NCBI GenBank assembly: GCA_002477755.1
Contig: DLKD01000038.1
Span: 1 to 64,000, forward strand
Direction: 5' to 3'
DNA from: Gordonia sp. UBA7599
GTDB lineage: Bacteria; Actinomycetota; Actinomycetes; Mycobacteriales; Mycobacteriaceae
DNA length: 64,000 nucleotides
In this document: positions 1 through 9,020 of the stretch, piece by piece
Numbering within the stretch: position 1 is the stretch's first letter
How the letters are laid out: each line of letters starts with the position of its first letter
Notes under the pieces: generated by a model
Database searches by the model: none
What the model was told of the DNA's origin: nothing
The model's input: only the letters and a program-made list of their open reading frames with translations
Position numbers and translations under genes: made by a program

Positions 1-75
1 TACGGGGACTCTCGCATATCGGGCAGCCGGGGAGCCGATCGTCGGTGTGCCGGGCATCAGGCTTACCCTGACGGG

Positions 76-771
76 GTGGGGAAGCGATACCGGATAGGCG
101 CGGGCTCGGTGACGGGCTCCGCGTTTTCGAGCTTGGTTGCCGCTGTCCTCGTCGTCGTATCCACAGTGTTGGCGCCGACCGCGTCGGCTGATGTGAACGT
201 GGTCCTGCCGCCGCAGAAGCAGACCATGAAAATGGGCGACGGCACCGTCGTCACCATTTCGCGCACCGGCGAGCGGGCCACGATCAACCCGTCGATGGGC
301 GGCACGCCGCTGCACCGCAACGCCTGGGTATCGGCCAAATACCGGGTGGACATCTCCAAGCCGACCCGCTATCTCCTGGTGCGGCCGGGCTATCTCGTGG
401 GGTGCCAGGTCAACCTCGGTGGCGGCCGCGTGGGCGGCCGTGACGGTTCGCTTCGACTGAGCGACGGGACCATCGACGACTATGACCTCTACGGTGGCGC
501 CCGCAACACGCTGTCGCTGGGCCCGGGCGAGGTGGCCCGGTTCTTCGTCTACGACGAGGAGATGCCCGACCTCTTCGGTGCCGATAGCCATCAGCGGGGT
601 CTCATCTCCGCCGGCGAGAAGTCGGTTCGCGCGAGCTACGTGAACTCGCAGATCGGCCTGCGGGGTTGTGCCGGATATGCGCAGGCGCGTTCGTGGCTGC
701 TCGTTATCGTCGAGACGGAGTTCGCGCAGGAGTCGTTCAACTTCTATGGCCGGCCGTTCTCCCTGGGCTGA
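76..771 (+). CDS. MspA-family porin-like secreted protein
   Basis: 231 aa from a GTG start. Residues 1-38 form a signal peptide (hydrophobic run ending TASA). The mature part begins VNVVLPPQKQTMKMGDGT, then has a TGERATINPSMGGTPLHRNAWV stretch and an LVGCQVNLGG segment, and ends YGRPFSLG, which parallels the YGEPWNMN end of MspA. This pattern (start motif with DGT, NP.....PL...R, YxxGCxV, C-terminal YGxP) is typical of the mycobacterial MspA outer-membrane porin family, which forms octameric water-filled channels through the mycomembrane. Two cysteines are present (GCQV and RGCAG), as in many MspA relatives outside fast-growing mycobacteria. It converges with the phospholipase C gene, with only 3 nt between stops. 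The 75 bases before it show no recognisable feature. Family is inferred from motifs; pore activity is not shown. Confidence 0.8.
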   Translation: MGKRYRIGAGSVTGSAFSSLVAAVLVVVSTVLAPTASADVNVVLPPQKQTMKMGDGTVVTISRTGERATINPSMGGTPLHRNAWVSAKYRVDISKPTRYLLVRPGYLVGCQVNLGGGRVGGRDGSLRLSDGTIDDYDLYGGARNTLSLGPGEVARFFVYDEEMPDLFGADSHQRGLISAGEKSVRASYVNSQIGLRGCAGYAQARSWLLVIVETEFAQESFNFYGRPFSLG

Positions 772-774
772 CCG

Positions 775-2310
775 TTAGCCGCTGGGTGCGCGGCGGGTAC
801 CTGGTGCCTGGCCGGGCATCCGATTCGGCGGCACCGGGAACGGGGCGCCCATCTCTACGGTGCCCAACGCCATGTTGGGCCCGCACTGGGCGATCGCCGC
901 CTCCATCTTGGGGCGCGGATCGGGCAGTTTCGGCCAGCCCGCCCGCGGCCGTCGGGCAAAGTCGAAGGTCGATGTCATGTCACCCGTCGTCGCACGCCGC
1001 CAAGCAGTCAGGTTCGGTACCTCCACGCCGAAGCGTCGCTCGATGAGTTGCAACTGCGAGGTGTGGTCGAAGACCTCCGACGCGACAAGGCCGCCGCGGC
1101 TGTACGGCGAGATCACCAACCCCGGAACCCGGTATCCCAGGCCGATGGGCCCACGAATGCCCTTCGCCTCTTTGACCTTCGACAGATGCGGCGCGTCCAC
1201 GTATTCGCCCGGGGTACCCGGCGGCGGGGTCGGCGGCACGACGTGGTCGAAGAAGCCGCCGTTCTCGTCGTAGCTGACGATGAGGGCTGTGCGTTCCCAG
1301 ACCGCCCGATTCGACGTCAAGATGCGGAGCAGGTCGATCAGGCCTGCAGCGCCGAATGCAGCGGGCAGTGCCGGGTGTTCGCATTGCACCAGTGGCGGGA
1401 TCACCCACGACACACTCGGCAGCCGACCGGCGCGCACATCGGCGGCCAGATCCTGCGGATAGGTCGGCGCCATGCCGCGCCGGGCGAGCTGCGAGTCCGG
1501 ATCCTGCGACTGCTTGAAGCAGCCGATCATCCCGTCGAGCAGCGCCGTGGAGATCGGTCCGGCGTCGCGGTTGTTGTACACCTTCCACGAGACGCCCGCC
1601 TCGGTGAGGTTCTCCGGCATCGTGCGCCACGAATAGACGTGGCGGGGCAGGATCGTCGGGGTGTGCAGGTTCGGGCCGCCGCGGACTCCCGACGGATCGA
1701 GGTGCGCACTGATCCAGTACAGCCGGTTGGGGCTGGTCGGGCCCAGCACCGAGCAGTGGTAGTTGTCGCACACGGTGAACGCGTCGGCGAGCGCCCGGTG
1801 GACGGGGATGTCTGCCTGCTCGTAGTAGCCCATCAGCGCGGGGGCGTTCGCCGCACCGACCGAACTGATCGACATCGGCAGCCAGCCGTCGTTGCGGCCG
1901 CCGTTCCACGCATGGTGCATCCCCGCCCACGAATGGTCGGGGTCGTTGATGCACTCACCGTCGAGCGTCGGCCCCCGCGTCGTATCGAGGCGGAACGGCA
2001 TTGTGTAACCGTGGCGGGTGGGCCCCACGCCGGGTGCCCAGCCGTACTGTTTCCACGCCGACGACGGTTCGCCGAAGCCTCGAACCCCCGACATGGTGCC
2101 GAAGTAGTGGTCGAAGGAACGGTTCTCCTGCATGAAGAACACGAAGTGATCGATGTCGGACAGCGATCCGGTCCCTGCCGGATCGGCTGCGTACGCCTCC
2201 TCGATCACTGGGCCGGCGAGCGACGTCAATGCCGCGGCGCTGCCGACGGCTGACGCGGCGGCGAACAGTTCGCGCCGCGTCAGCCCGGAAAAGCTACTCA
2301 GATGCACCAA
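775..2310 (-). CDS. Twin-arginine-exported phospholipase C / phosphoesterase
   Basis: About 511 aa. The N-terminus carries a Tat signal ([12 protein letters not shown] followed by a hydrophobic Ala-rich segment). The phosphoesterase (PF04185) fold is marked by [18 protein letters not shown] near residue 55, by [16 protein letters not shown], and by [16 protein letters not shown] toward the middle, which supply the metal- and phosphate-binding residues seen in bacterial phospholipases C and acid phosphatases. In mycobacteria such enzymes (PlcA-D) cleave phosphatidylcholine and related host or environmental lipids outside the cell. The start is either TTG 2310 or GTG 2307; both lie inside the end of the upstream small secreted gene, so translation is probably coupled to it. 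The exact substrate (PC versus other phosphodiesters) cannot be told from sequence alone. Confidence 0.88.
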   Translation of the reverse strand: MVHLSSFSGLTRRELFAAASAVGSAAALTSLAGPVIEEAYAADPAGTGSLSDIDHFVFFMQENRSFDHYFGTMSGVRGFGEPSSAWKQYGWAPGVGPTRHGYTMPFRLDTTRGPTLDGECINDPDHSWAGMHHAWNGGRNDGWLPMSISSVGAANAPALMGYYEQADIPVHRALADAFTVCDNYHCSVLGPTSPNRLYWISAHLDPSGVRGGPNLHTPTILPRHVYSWRTMPENLTEAGVSWKVYNNRDAGPISTALLDGMIGCFKQSQDPDSQLARRGMAPTYPQDLAADVRAGRLPSVSWVIPPLVQCEHPALPAAFGAAGLIDLLRILTSNRAVWERTALIVSYDENGGFFDHVVPPTPPPGTPGEYVDAPHLSKVKEAKGIRGPIGLGYRVPGLVISPYSRGGLVASEVFDHTSQLQLIERRFGVEVPNLTAWRRATTGDMTSTFDFARRPRAGWPKLPDPRPKMEAAIAQCGPNMALGTVEMGAPFPVPPNRMPGQAPGTRRAPSG

Positions 2311-2480
2311 CCGGTGCTGAGCGATCCAATGCTGGGTCCGCGGATGCAGAAGTAGAACCCGGTGGTCTGCGCGTCGGCCGGCTTCTGGGGTGTCGCTGCC
2401 AATGCCGGGGCGACGGCCAGCGTGCCGAGGGTCAAACCGGCGGCCGTCGTGACGAATGCGATCGAGAGTCGTCGCTTCAT
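2298..2480 (-). CDS. Small secreted two-cysteine peptide, overlaps phospholipase C start
   Basis: 60 aa, start chosen at ATG 2480 because a strong AGGAGG ribosome-binding site sits just upstream on the minus strand; a longer reading frame to 2531 lacks this support. Residues 1-28 are a clear Sec signal peptide (KRR, a hydrophobic core, then PALAA). The predicted mature peptide is only about 30 residues, begins [10 protein letters not shown] and ends GSLSTGWCI, with two cysteines 14 residues apart that could form one disulfide. Its stop overlaps the phospholipase C start by about 10-13 nt in another frame, so the two are co-transcribed and probably translationally coupled. I do not recognise a family. 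A role as a secreted partner or chaperone of the lipase is only a guess from context. Confidence 0.7.
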   Translation of the reverse strand: MKRRLSIAFVTTAAGLTLGTLAVAPALAATPQKPADAQTTGFYFCIRGPSIGSLSTGWCI

Positions 2481-2604
2481 CGAACTCCTCCTAAGAACGG
2501 GGGCGAATCGGTTGATCTGCCACCACACCACGACTGTAGCCCCGCGCGAGCGGCCCTGTGGCGCACTCGGACGGGTCCTCAGCTAACGCGGAGGTTCGGC
2601 CGGC

Positions 2605-3366
2605 CTATGTGACGGTCAGACCGCCGTCGACGGCGATCGTTTGCCCGGTGACGTATCCGGCGGCGGCCGATGCCAACCAGATCGCGGTCGCGGCCAGCTC
2701 GGCCGGATCGCCCGTTCGCCCGACGATCATCCGGTGGGCCTGCGAGTCGAGGTACCCCTCCGGGTACTCGTCGGTCATCTCTGACTTGAAGAACCCGGGC
2801 GCGAGCGCATTGACGCGGATGCCCTTGCGGCCGGTCCACTGCTGCGCGAGGTCGCGGGTCATGCCGATGATGCCGGCCTTGCTGGCCGAGTACGCGGCCT
2901 GGGGGAGGAAAGCCGTCGTGATCCCGAGGATCGACGCGATGTTGATGACCGCACTGCCCGGCTTCATCACGCGACCGCACGCCTGCGCCATCCAGTACGA
3001 GCCGTTGAGGTTGATGTCGATGACCTGCCGGAACTGTTCGGGAGTTTCGTGGGTGGCCGGAACGGCGGTCCCGATACCGGCGTTGTTGATCAGCACGTCT
3101 ACGCGGCCGAACTTCGCCATCGCCTCGTCGACGACGTTCTGACATGCGGCCGGGTCGGCGACGTCACACGCGACGGCGAGCGTGGCGCGCCCGGTCGGCG
3201 CGATCGCTTCGGCCGTCTGCGCGAGCCGGTCGACGCGGCGGGCGGCGAGAACCACGTCGGCGCCCGCCTCGGCGAAAGCGGTGGCGAACGCGACGCCCAA
3301 TCCTGACGAGGCGCCGGTGACGATGACGACCTTGTCTTCAACAGAGAACAAATCGGTGATGGTCAT
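2605..3366 (-). CDS. SDR-family NAD(P)-dependent oxidoreductase
   Basis: 253 aa, the usual size of a classical short-chain dehydrogenase/reductase. Motifs in order: cofactor loop TGASSGLG at residues 17-24, ARR after strand 2 (the basic residues favour NADP), CDVAD, INNAG near residue 93, the catalytic serine in NIASILG, YSASK (Tyr and Lys of the triad), and the C-terminal VTGQTIAVDGG. Family members reduce or oxidise sugars, steroids and acyl intermediates; the substrate is not evident here. ATG 3366 has an AAGG-type ribosome-binding site. It is divergent from the membrane protein at 3445, and a small palindrome lies between them. Confidence 0.9.
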   Translation of the reverse strand: MTITDLFSVEDKVVIVTGASSGLGVAFATAFAEAGADVVLAARRVDRLAQTAEAIAPTGRATLAVACDVADPAACQNVVDEAMAKFGRVDVLINNAGIGTAVPATHETPEQFRQVIDINLNGSYWMAQACGRVMKPGSAVINIASILGITTAFLPQAAYSASKAGIIGMTRDLAQQWTGRKGIRVNALAPGFFKSEMTDEYPEGYLDSQAHRMIVGRTGDPAELAATAIWLASAAAGYVTGQTIAVDGGLTVT

Positions 3367-3412
3367 GCGTCGCCTTTCGGGAGAGGAGGTTTACGAGGCT
3401 CACTCTACGACG

Positions 3413-3428
3413 CCGAGCGTCCGCTCGG
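3413..3428. promoter_or_regulatory. Short palindrome between divergent genes
   Basis: Perfect inverted repeat CCGAGCG-TC-CGCTCGG, 17 nt before the ATG of the membrane protein and about 45 nt upstream of the SDR start. The placement suits an operator for a dimeric repressor acting on either gene. No regulator gene is adjacent, so function is uncertain. Confidence 0.3.
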
Positions 3429-3444
3429 TCGCTACTCTTTGAGC

Positions 3445-4683
3445 ATGAACAGCGATCCCGTCATCCGCGTGGTCATCGCTGGCGTGGTGGGCGCCGCCGG
3501 GATCATCGTCGCGGCCGTGTCGGGCAATCCGGCGGTTCGGATCCTGGCCATCGTGGTGGCCGTCGTCATCGTGTTCGCGTGCCTGTTGTCGCTGCGCAAG
3601 GACCACCGTTCGGAGACTCTCGCGGCATTGGTCGCTGTGCCGATCCTCGCAGTCGGTCTCGGCATTCCCGCCGTCGTTTTCTTCGAGGCGATGGATGCGA
3701 CGATCGCACCCGGCGTCGGCGATGCCGGATTCAAGCCGGGCCCCCGACTGGATTCGAGTGGCAACGAGCTGCGCAATTCCGACGAACTCATGCGCGCGGC
3801 ATTCGACCATGCCGACAAGATCGTGACCAACGGGTCGGCCACCGTTTTGCGGATGTCGATTCGGGAGAACTCCGTCTCGCTCGGCGTCTTCGATCCGAGC
3901 AACGGCGACGACGTGTCGTCGAACTACTCCTCCGGCAAGTGGTACGACGCGAATCGCCGCCGTGCTTCCGATCGTCGGACCTTTGCGCGTGCACAGGTGG
4001 CCGGGCTGAACCTGCAGAAGGCCGGCGCGGACGCCCTGGCGGTGGCGAAGAAGCTCAAGGTCGACATGACCCACGCCTACGCGTCAGACGGCATCACCAT
4101 TGCGCGGCGCCACCCGGATGAGAAGCTGCTCGCCACCTTCTCGTTCTCCGGACAGGACATCCAGGTCGACGAGAACGGGCACCTCCCAGACACCGTGGGT
4201 GCCGGTTCGGTCGAGACGGTGATGCCGGTGGCACAGCGCGTAATGGTGGAGAGCGGACTCGACCCGGGTGCGCCGATCGTCGGCCGACTCGACTTCCGTG
4301 CATTCGGCGACGGGGTGGCGCCGCTCTCGGCGTCGTCGATCCAGAACTCCGGTGGCATCGCGATCCGCTTCGGCGGTGGGCCGATCAGCGACATCGTCGT
4401 CGTTCCGGGTCAGTTCCCGGTGGTCCGACGGTTCGAACGGTCTTATCCCGCCTCGGGGTTTCCGCTGACCGCGGTGACCACGGCCGCACTGGTCAAGGTC
4501 CGCGACGACATCATGGCCCGCGCCAAGTCGCCGGCCTACGACGCCGATCTGGTCGCGTTCCAAGTGGGCGAGGCATCTGGTCACCGAGTCGACGGTGTCG
4601 TGATCCGGATGAGGGTCGGCCCGGTGTCGGAGCGTCCCGGCGGCACGTACAGCCTCGACGGGAAGCGGATCGGCGAGGTGTAG
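3445..4683 (+). CDS. Membrane-anchored protein of unknown function
   Basis: 412 aa from ATG 3445 (a TTG two codons earlier is less likely). The first about 85 residues hold three hydrophobic segments (VIRVVIAGVVGAAGIIV; ILAIVVAVVIVFACLL; ALVAVPILAVGLGIPAVVF), and the remaining about 325 residues are soluble and rich in alternating polar/hydrophobic strands, with no cysteine-rich or nucleotide-binding motif. This layout suggests a large extracytoplasmic domain on a short membrane anchor. I do not recognise the family. It converges with the gene at 4693, with stop codons 9 nt apart. Confidence 0.7.
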   Translation: MNSDPVIRVVIAGVVGAAGIIVAAVSGNPAVRILAIVVAVVIVFACLLSLRKDHRSETLAALVAVPILAVGLGIPAVVFFEAMDATIAPGVGDAGFKPGPRLDSSGNELRNSDELMRAAFDHADKIVTNGSATVLRMSIRENSVSLGVFDPSNGDDVSSNYSSGKWYDANRRRASDRRTFARAQVAGLNLQKAGADALAVAKKLKVDMTHAYASDGITIARRHPDEKLLATFSFSGQDIQVDENGHLPDTVGAGSVETVMPVAQRVMVESGLDPGAPIVGRLDFRAFGDGVAPLSASSIQNSGGIAIRFGGGPISDIVVVPGQFPVVRRFERSYPASGFPLTAVTTAALVKVRDDIMARAKSPAYDADLVAFQVGEASGHRVDGVVIRMRVGPVSERPGGTYSLDGKRIGEV

Positions 4684-4692
4684 TGACCGCGG

Positions 4693-5406
4693 TTATTGCT
4701 CGATGGCCTTGCGGACCTGCGTGGAGAGCTCGTCGTGGATGCGCGCGGGCGGGGCGATGACACCGCGGTCGCCGAGCGATTCGACTGTCGTCAGGACCTG
4801 CTCCAAGTAGGCCGCGCGCTCCTTGCCCTGCGTGCCATTGGCGTGGCGCAGCAGTTTGAGCGCTTTGTCGCAGGCGGCGGCGTCGGTATCGGGAAGGTTC
4901 CCCGTGCCCGTCGAACGGGCGTAGCGGTCGGCCTTGGCCCAGGCGGTGCGCAGCATCGCGACGGCGTCGATGTACTCCGGAGCGATCTTCTCGCCCGGGA
5001 AGTCGTCGGTCGCCACGCTGTTGGTCAGTTCGAGGGTGTCCTGGAAGTCGATGACATCGGGGGCGGTCAGGTCCCACATCGCCGGATAGCGCAGCAACAT
5101 CTCCGGATCCAGCTCGTATGCGGCATAGGCGCTGAGCACGTTCTTGTGCTGCTCGACGGCCCGCTCCCACTGGCGCCGGATGACCTCGCCCTGGGGGACG
5201 CGCGGCGCCTCGGGCATGGCGGCACGTGGGGCGATCGACGCCGACGCCTCGACGGGCACCGTCGCCATCAACAGCCCCAGCATCGCGCCGGTGAACAGCG
5301 CGGTACCGGCGATCAGCGTCGGGATGGCACCCCAGGGGCGCCAGCCGAACAGGGCGACGAGCAGCACGAGGTCGACGACCATCGCGATGCGTCCCGCAGA
5401 CTTCAT
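4693..5406 (-). CDS. Two-TM membrane protein of unknown function
   Basis: 237 aa. Two hydrophobic helices near the N-terminus (residues about 8-24 and 28-50) are followed by about 185 mostly helical, soluble residues with many Glu, Asp, Arg and Lys. The C-terminal region (ACDKALKLLRHANGTQGKERAAYLEQVLTTVESL, shown here as a description of a helical pair) looks like an all-helical domain. No enzyme motif is visible. It lies 55 nt downstream of the acyl-CoA dehydrogenase on the same strand and may share its transcript. This kind of protein seems common in mycolic-acid actinobacteria, but I cannot name a family. Confidence 0.65.
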   Translation of the reverse strand: MKSAGRIAMVVDLVLLVALFGWRPWGAIPTLIAGTALFTGAMLGLLMATVPVEASASIAPRAAMPEAPRVPQGEVIRRQWERAVEQHKNVLSAYAAYELDPEMLLRYPAMWDLTAPDVIDFQDTLELTNSVATDDFPGEKIAPEYIDAVAMLRTAWAKADRYARSTGTGNLPDTDAAACDKALKLLRHANGTQGKERAAYLEQVLTTVESLGDRGVIAPPARIHDELSTQVRKAIEQ

Positions 5407-5461
5407 GCGCTCAGTTCTACCCGCCCGGGCCCCGGTCGGTGAAGTGGGAGGGGGCCAGTGA

Positions 5462-7237
5462 TCAGAACCAGGCCGGGTCGGTCTCCGCGGTGGTCTGGTC
5501 CAACGACTTGCACAGCGCCAACTGCGGCCCGACGGTCGGCAGTTCGAACCGGAAGAAATAGCGCGCCGCCGCCCGCTTCCCGTCGTAGAAGTCGCCGGTC
5601 TTGTCCCCGACGGCCAGCAGCTGGTCCAGCCACATCCACGCGAGCACGATATGACCGGCCGCCTGCAAGTACACCGACGAATTGGTCAGTGCGACAGCGG
5701 GATTCGCGTCGGCCCACAGCGTCGCGGTGGTGGCGACCAGGTCGTCGAGGGCGGCGCGCAACGCTGCCGCGTAGTCGGCGGTCTCGCCGTCGGAGGGTGC
5801 CCGGTCGATCGTCGCGACGATGGTTTCGTACAACAGCGTCAGGCCGGCGCCGCCGTCCATGACCACCTTGCGGCCTAGCAGGTCGATGCCCTGGATCCCG
5901 TTGGTGCCCTCGTGGATGGGGTTGAGTCGGTTGTCGCGGTAGCACTGCTCCACGTCGAACTCGGTGGTGTAGCCGTATCCGCCGTGCACCTGGATGGCCA
6001 GGTTGTTGGCCTCCGGGCACCACTGCGACGGCCACGCCTTCGCGATCGGGGTGAGTACTTCGAGCAGCAGGTGCGCCTGATCGCGTTCTGCGCGATCGGA
6101 GGTGGCCTCGATGTCGACGAGCCGCGAACAGTACAGCCCCAGCGCCAACGCTCCCTCGACGTAGGACTTCTGCGCCAGCAGCATCCGCTTCACGTCGGCG
6201 TGCTCGATGATCGGGACCGGTGCCGACGCCGCGTCCTTCGACCAGGGCGGCCGCCCCTGCGTCCGGACCTTGGCGTAGTCCAGTGAGGCGAGATAGCCGG
6301 CGTAGCCGATGGCCGTCGCGAGGAAGCCGACACCGATCCGTGCCTCATTCATCATGTGGAACATGTAGAACAGGCCGCGATGCTCCTGCCCGACCAGGTA
6401 GCCGACGGCACCGGATCCGCCGGGGACGGGATGGCTGCCGTCGCCGAAGTTGAGCAGGGTGTTGGTGGTGCCGCGGTTGCCCATCTTGTGGTTGAGGCCG
6501 ACCAGCGCCACGTCGTTGCGTGTCCCGTCGGGCAGGAACTTCGGCACGATGAACAGCGAGATCCCTTTGACGCCTGGGCCGCCGCCGGGTGCCTTGGCAA
6601 GTACCAGGTGGACGATGTTCTCGGTCAGCTCGTGCTCGCCGCCGGAGATCCACATCTTGGTGCCGCTGACCCGGTAGGTCCCGTCACCGGCGGGGACGGC
6701 CTTGGTGGTGATGTCGGCCAGCGACGACCCGGCCTGGGGTTCGGACAGGCACATGGTGCCCGAATACCGGCCGGCCAGCATGGGGCGCACCCACGTGTCG
6801 ATCTGCTCCGGCGAACCGTGCGCGACGAGGAGGTTGGCATTGGCCGTGGTCAGCAGCGCGTACGACGAGGTGCCGGGGTTGGCCGCCTGGAACCACGCCA
6901 TCGAGGCGCGGCTGATCGTCGAGGGCAGGTCCATCCCACCGAGAGCCTCGGGGAAGGGCGCGGCGATCAGGTCGGCGTCAGCGTAAGCGTCCGTGGCGGT
7001 CTTCACGTCGTCGATGAGCACGACCTTGCCGTCGTCGCCGACGTAGGGCGGATTCTGGTCGCCGGCCTTGTTGTGGGGTGCGAACAGCTTCTCGGCGAGG
7101 TCGGCCGACAGGTCGAGGACGCCGTCGAAGGTCTCGCGTGAATGTGCCGAGAACTTCTCCCGCTCGGTCAACGACGTGATGTCGAGCCATTCGTAGAGGA
7201 GGAAGTCGAGGTCGCGTCGGGAAAGGAGATGGGCCAC
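5462..7237 (-). CDS. Large acyl-CoA dehydrogenase, FadE5-like
   Basis: 591 aa from a GTG start preceded by AAAGGAG. The length is well over the about 380-400 aa of ordinary acyl-CoA dehydrogenases and matches the long class typified by mycobacterial FadE5 (about 610 aa), which has an extra C-terminal helical domain. Visible motifs: MCLSEPQAGSSLADI (FAD/substrate loop) near residue 160, TKMWISGG, GVKGISLFIVPKFL, and QVHGGYGYTTEFDVEQCYRDN, then the catalytic loop IHEGTNGIQGIDLLGRKV, where the Glu is the general base. It would catalyse the FAD-dependent alpha,beta-dehydrogenation step of beta-oxidation. A small membrane gene follows 55 nt downstream. Chain-length preference is unknown. Confidence 0.88.
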   Translation of the reverse strand: MAHLLSRRDLDFLLYEWLDITSLTEREKFSAHSRETFDGVLDLSADLAEKLFAPHNKAGDQNPPYVGDDGKVVLIDDVKTATDAYADADLIAAPFPEALGGMDLPSTISRASMAWFQAANPGTSSYALLTTANANLLVAHGSPEQIDTWVRPMLAGRYSGTMCLSEPQAGSSLADITTKAVPAGDGTYRVSGTKMWISGGEHELTENIVHLVLAKAPGGGPGVKGISLFIVPKFLPDGTRNDVALVGLNHKMGNRGTTNTLLNFGDGSHPVPGGSGAVGYLVGQEHRGLFYMFHMMNEARIGVGFLATAIGYAGYLASLDYAKVRTQGRPPWSKDAASAPVPIIEHADVKRMLLAQKSYVEGALALGLYCSRLVDIEATSDRAERDQAHLLLEVLTPIAKAWPSQWCPEANNLAIQVHGGYGYTTEFDVEQCYRDNRLNPIHEGTNGIQGIDLLGRKVVMDGGAGLTLLYETIVATIDRAPSDGETADYAAALRAALDDLVATTATLWADANPAVALTNSSVYLQAAGHIVLAWMWLDQLLAVGDKTGDFYDGKRAAARYFFRFELPTVGPQLALCKSLDQTTAETDPAWF

Positions 7238-7309
7238 GCAGTCACTCTATCGCCGGTGGACGCGCCCGATCAGCGGGAACGACTGCCTCTACATGGGGAA
7301 AGAAGGCCC

Positions 7310-7948
7310 TCAAAGGGGGTCGTCGGCCAGGCGCGGCGTGACGATTGCACTCGGTTTGAGCCCGATATCGCGAAGCTCGACGGCAGCGAGTGCACGGATC
7401 ACCGGGAGGTTCCCGCTGCGCCAGTCGCCGGCCGGGTCGTCGGTGATGTCGTCGAGCACGGTGAGGGGTTGCCCGGTGATGGCGCGAAGCGCGAGCAGGT
7501 CGATACCTGCCTCGGTGTCGCGCAGGCGCGCGTGGGTGCTGGCCCGGCGGATGAACCGCATGCGCAGCGGGATGTACATCGACAGCACCATCACGATGGG
7601 GACGATCGCGACCGCGATGGCCAGCCACCACGCGAAGGTATGCACAGCCTCGGCCTGCGAGCGCCCGGCATCGGCGAGCGAGTCCGCGGCCCCGCCCGCA
7701 CCGGAGATCGGCTTGGCGAGCTTGTCGCCGACCATGGGCACGTTGTCGACGCTGTTGCCGGCGTCGCGCAGCTTCTCGCCCATCGTCGTCGCAGCACTTT
7801 CCATTTTGCGTCCCGGCACGGCGAGTTTCATCGTCACGTCGAAGACCATGGTGGCCAGCCACACCGAGAAGACCGCCCAGGCGACGACCCAGAGGTCGCC
7901 GAATATTTGGCGCGAGCGTCGGGCTGGGGTGTCAGCGTAGAGCTTCAT
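7310..7948 (-). CDS. Two-TM membrane protein of unknown function
   Basis: 212 aa from ATG 7948, chosen because the longer upstream frame would cover most of the end of trpF with low-complexity coding. One hydrophobic helix lies at about residues 18-35 (LWVVAWAVFSVWLATMVF), and a second at about 108-128 (FAWWLAIAVAIVPIVMVLSM). The loop between them (MGEKLRDAGNSVDNVPMVG and GAGGAADSLADAG) is predicted extracytoplasmic, and the C-terminal about 80 residues are a cytoplasmic domain. Its start overlaps the trpF stop by 17 nt, so the two are co-transcribed. I do not recognise the family. Confidence 0.65.
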   Translation of the reverse strand: MKLYADTPARRSRQIFGDLWVVAWAVFSVWLATMVFDVTMKLAVPGRKMESAATTMGEKLRDAGNSVDNVPMVGDKLAKPISGAGGAADSLADAGRSQAEAVHTFAWWLAIAVAIVPIVMVLSMYIPLRMRFIRRASTHARLRDTEAGIDLLALRAITGQPLTVLDDITDDPAGDWRSGNLPVIRALAAVELRDIGLKPSAIVTPRLADDPL

Positions 7949-8567
7949 TCGGCCATGATGCCCCGGCCGCTCGGGCGGCACCGATGAAGGCGCGGATCGC
8001 GTCGTGGTCCTTGATGCCCGGCGCCGACTCGACACCGCTGGAGGTGTCCACACCCCACGGGTTGGCCGCGGCGATGGCCTCGCCGACGTTGTCCGGGGTC
8101 AGCCCACCGGCAAGGATCCACCGGTCGCCCGGAGCCAGGCGCGACACGACGGCGTCGGTGTCCCAACGGCGGCCCGAGCCCGGGACTGCGGCATCGAGGA
8201 GCAGTGCCTCCTCGCCATATGCGCCGACGGTGAGGTCCGGGTCGTGCGCCAGCGACGTCGCGCGCCACACGCGGGGAATGCCCACGAGTGCCGTGGCGAA
8301 GTCGTCGGGGGAGTAGCGGCCGTGCAGTTGGAGGACGTCGACGCCGAGGTCGCCGGCAAGCGCGGCGGCCTCGGTGGCGGTCTTGTCGTTGACGACGAGC
8401 ACCGTGTCTGCGTCGTCGCCGACGGCCGTGATGATCGCCGCGGCGGTGGCGGCGTCGATCGCACGCGGGGAGGTCTTGTTCATCACGACGCCGATCGCGT
8501 CGGCACCCGCGTCGACGGCGACGCGCGCCGCGTCGACGGTCGTCAGTCCGCACACCTTCACGTACAC
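7932..8567 (-). CDS. trpF: Phosphoribosylanthranilate isomerase
   Basis: 211 aa from GTG 8567. It performs the third step of tryptophan synthesis, the Amadori rearrangement of phosphoribosylanthranilate to CdRP, in the cytoplasm. Diagnostic motifs of the TIM barrel are in order: KVCGLT at the N-terminus (catalytic Cys 6), VLQLHG, ALLLDAAVPGSG (catalytic Asp), WILAGGLTPDNV, and GVDTSSGVE with the phosphate-binding loop near the end. No other trp gene is near. A dedicated trpF is notable because mycobacteria and streptomycetes lack trpF and use the bifunctional HisA-like enzyme PriA. The downstream neighbour is a membrane protein overlapping by 17 nt. Confidence 0.93.
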   Translation of the reverse strand: MYVKVCGLTTVDAARVAVDAGADAIGVVMNKTSPRAIDAATAAAIITAVGDDADTVLVVNDKTATEAAALAGDLGVDVLQLHGRYSPDDFATALVGIPRVWRATSLAHDPDLTVGAYGEEALLLDAAVPGSGRRWDTDAVVSRLAPGDRWILAGGLTPDNVGEAIAAANPWGVDTSSGVESAPGIKDHDAIRAFIGAARAAGASWPNEALR

Positions 8568-8629
8568 GAGTCGCTAGCGTAATCGTGTTGTGGGGACAGG
8601 CGGTGCCCCGGCGCGTGATAATCCACTTC

Positions 8630-9004
8630 ATGGCAGATCGTGAAACCGGCAAAGAAGCGCCGCGGACGGGTCGGGAACGGCTGCGCAAGCTGACCCAGGC
8701 GGCGCTGACGGCTGACGAGACCGTCGATCAGGTGCAGGAGATCCTCGCCGACATGGGGCAGACAATGGCGTCGATGGACACGACGCTTGGATCCTTCGAC
8801 TACTCGCTGGGCCGCGTCACTCAGGCGATGGACCGCGTAGATGGCATGGCTGATCAGCTCGAGAGTCTGATGGCCCGGCTCGAGGGGGTCGTCTCCCGTG
8901 TCGAGAAGCTGGTCGGGATAGCCGAAACCGCGCTCGCACCGGTCAACGCCGTCGAATCAGTCGGCCGCAACGTTGCTGGGATGCTCGGGCTGCGCCGGGA
9001 CTGA
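8630..9004 (+). CDS. Predicted coiled-coil protein of unknown function
   Basis: 124 aa, ATG 8630 chosen as the first plausible start after the divergent trpF promoter region. The N-terminal about 25 residues are charged (DRETGKEAPRTGRERLRK); then comes a long amphipathic helix, roughly residues 30-110, with heptad-like repeats (VDQVQEILADMGQTMASMD; LGRVTQAMDRVDGMADQLE; LMARLEGVVSRVEKLVG), ending LGLRRD. There is no membrane segment or signal peptide. Small cytoplasmic proteins like this are common in mycolic-acid actinobacteria, but I know of no defined role. A TGATAAT-like hexamer about 10 nt before the ATG suggests the mRNA may be nearly leaderless. Confidence 0.6.
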   Translation: MADRETGKEAPRTGRERLRKLTQAALTADETVDQVQEILADMGQTMASMDTTLGSFDYSLGRVTQAMDRVDGMADQLESLMARLEGVVSRVEKLVGIAETALAPVNAVESVGRNVAGMLGLRRD

Positions 9005-9020
9005 ACGTCACGGGTCCACG

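Noticed and set aside
1048..2253. A 401-codon plus-strand open frame opposite phospholipase C
   Set aside because: Arg/Val/Asp-rich shadow of the phospholipase C gene, whose motifs are clear on the minus strand.
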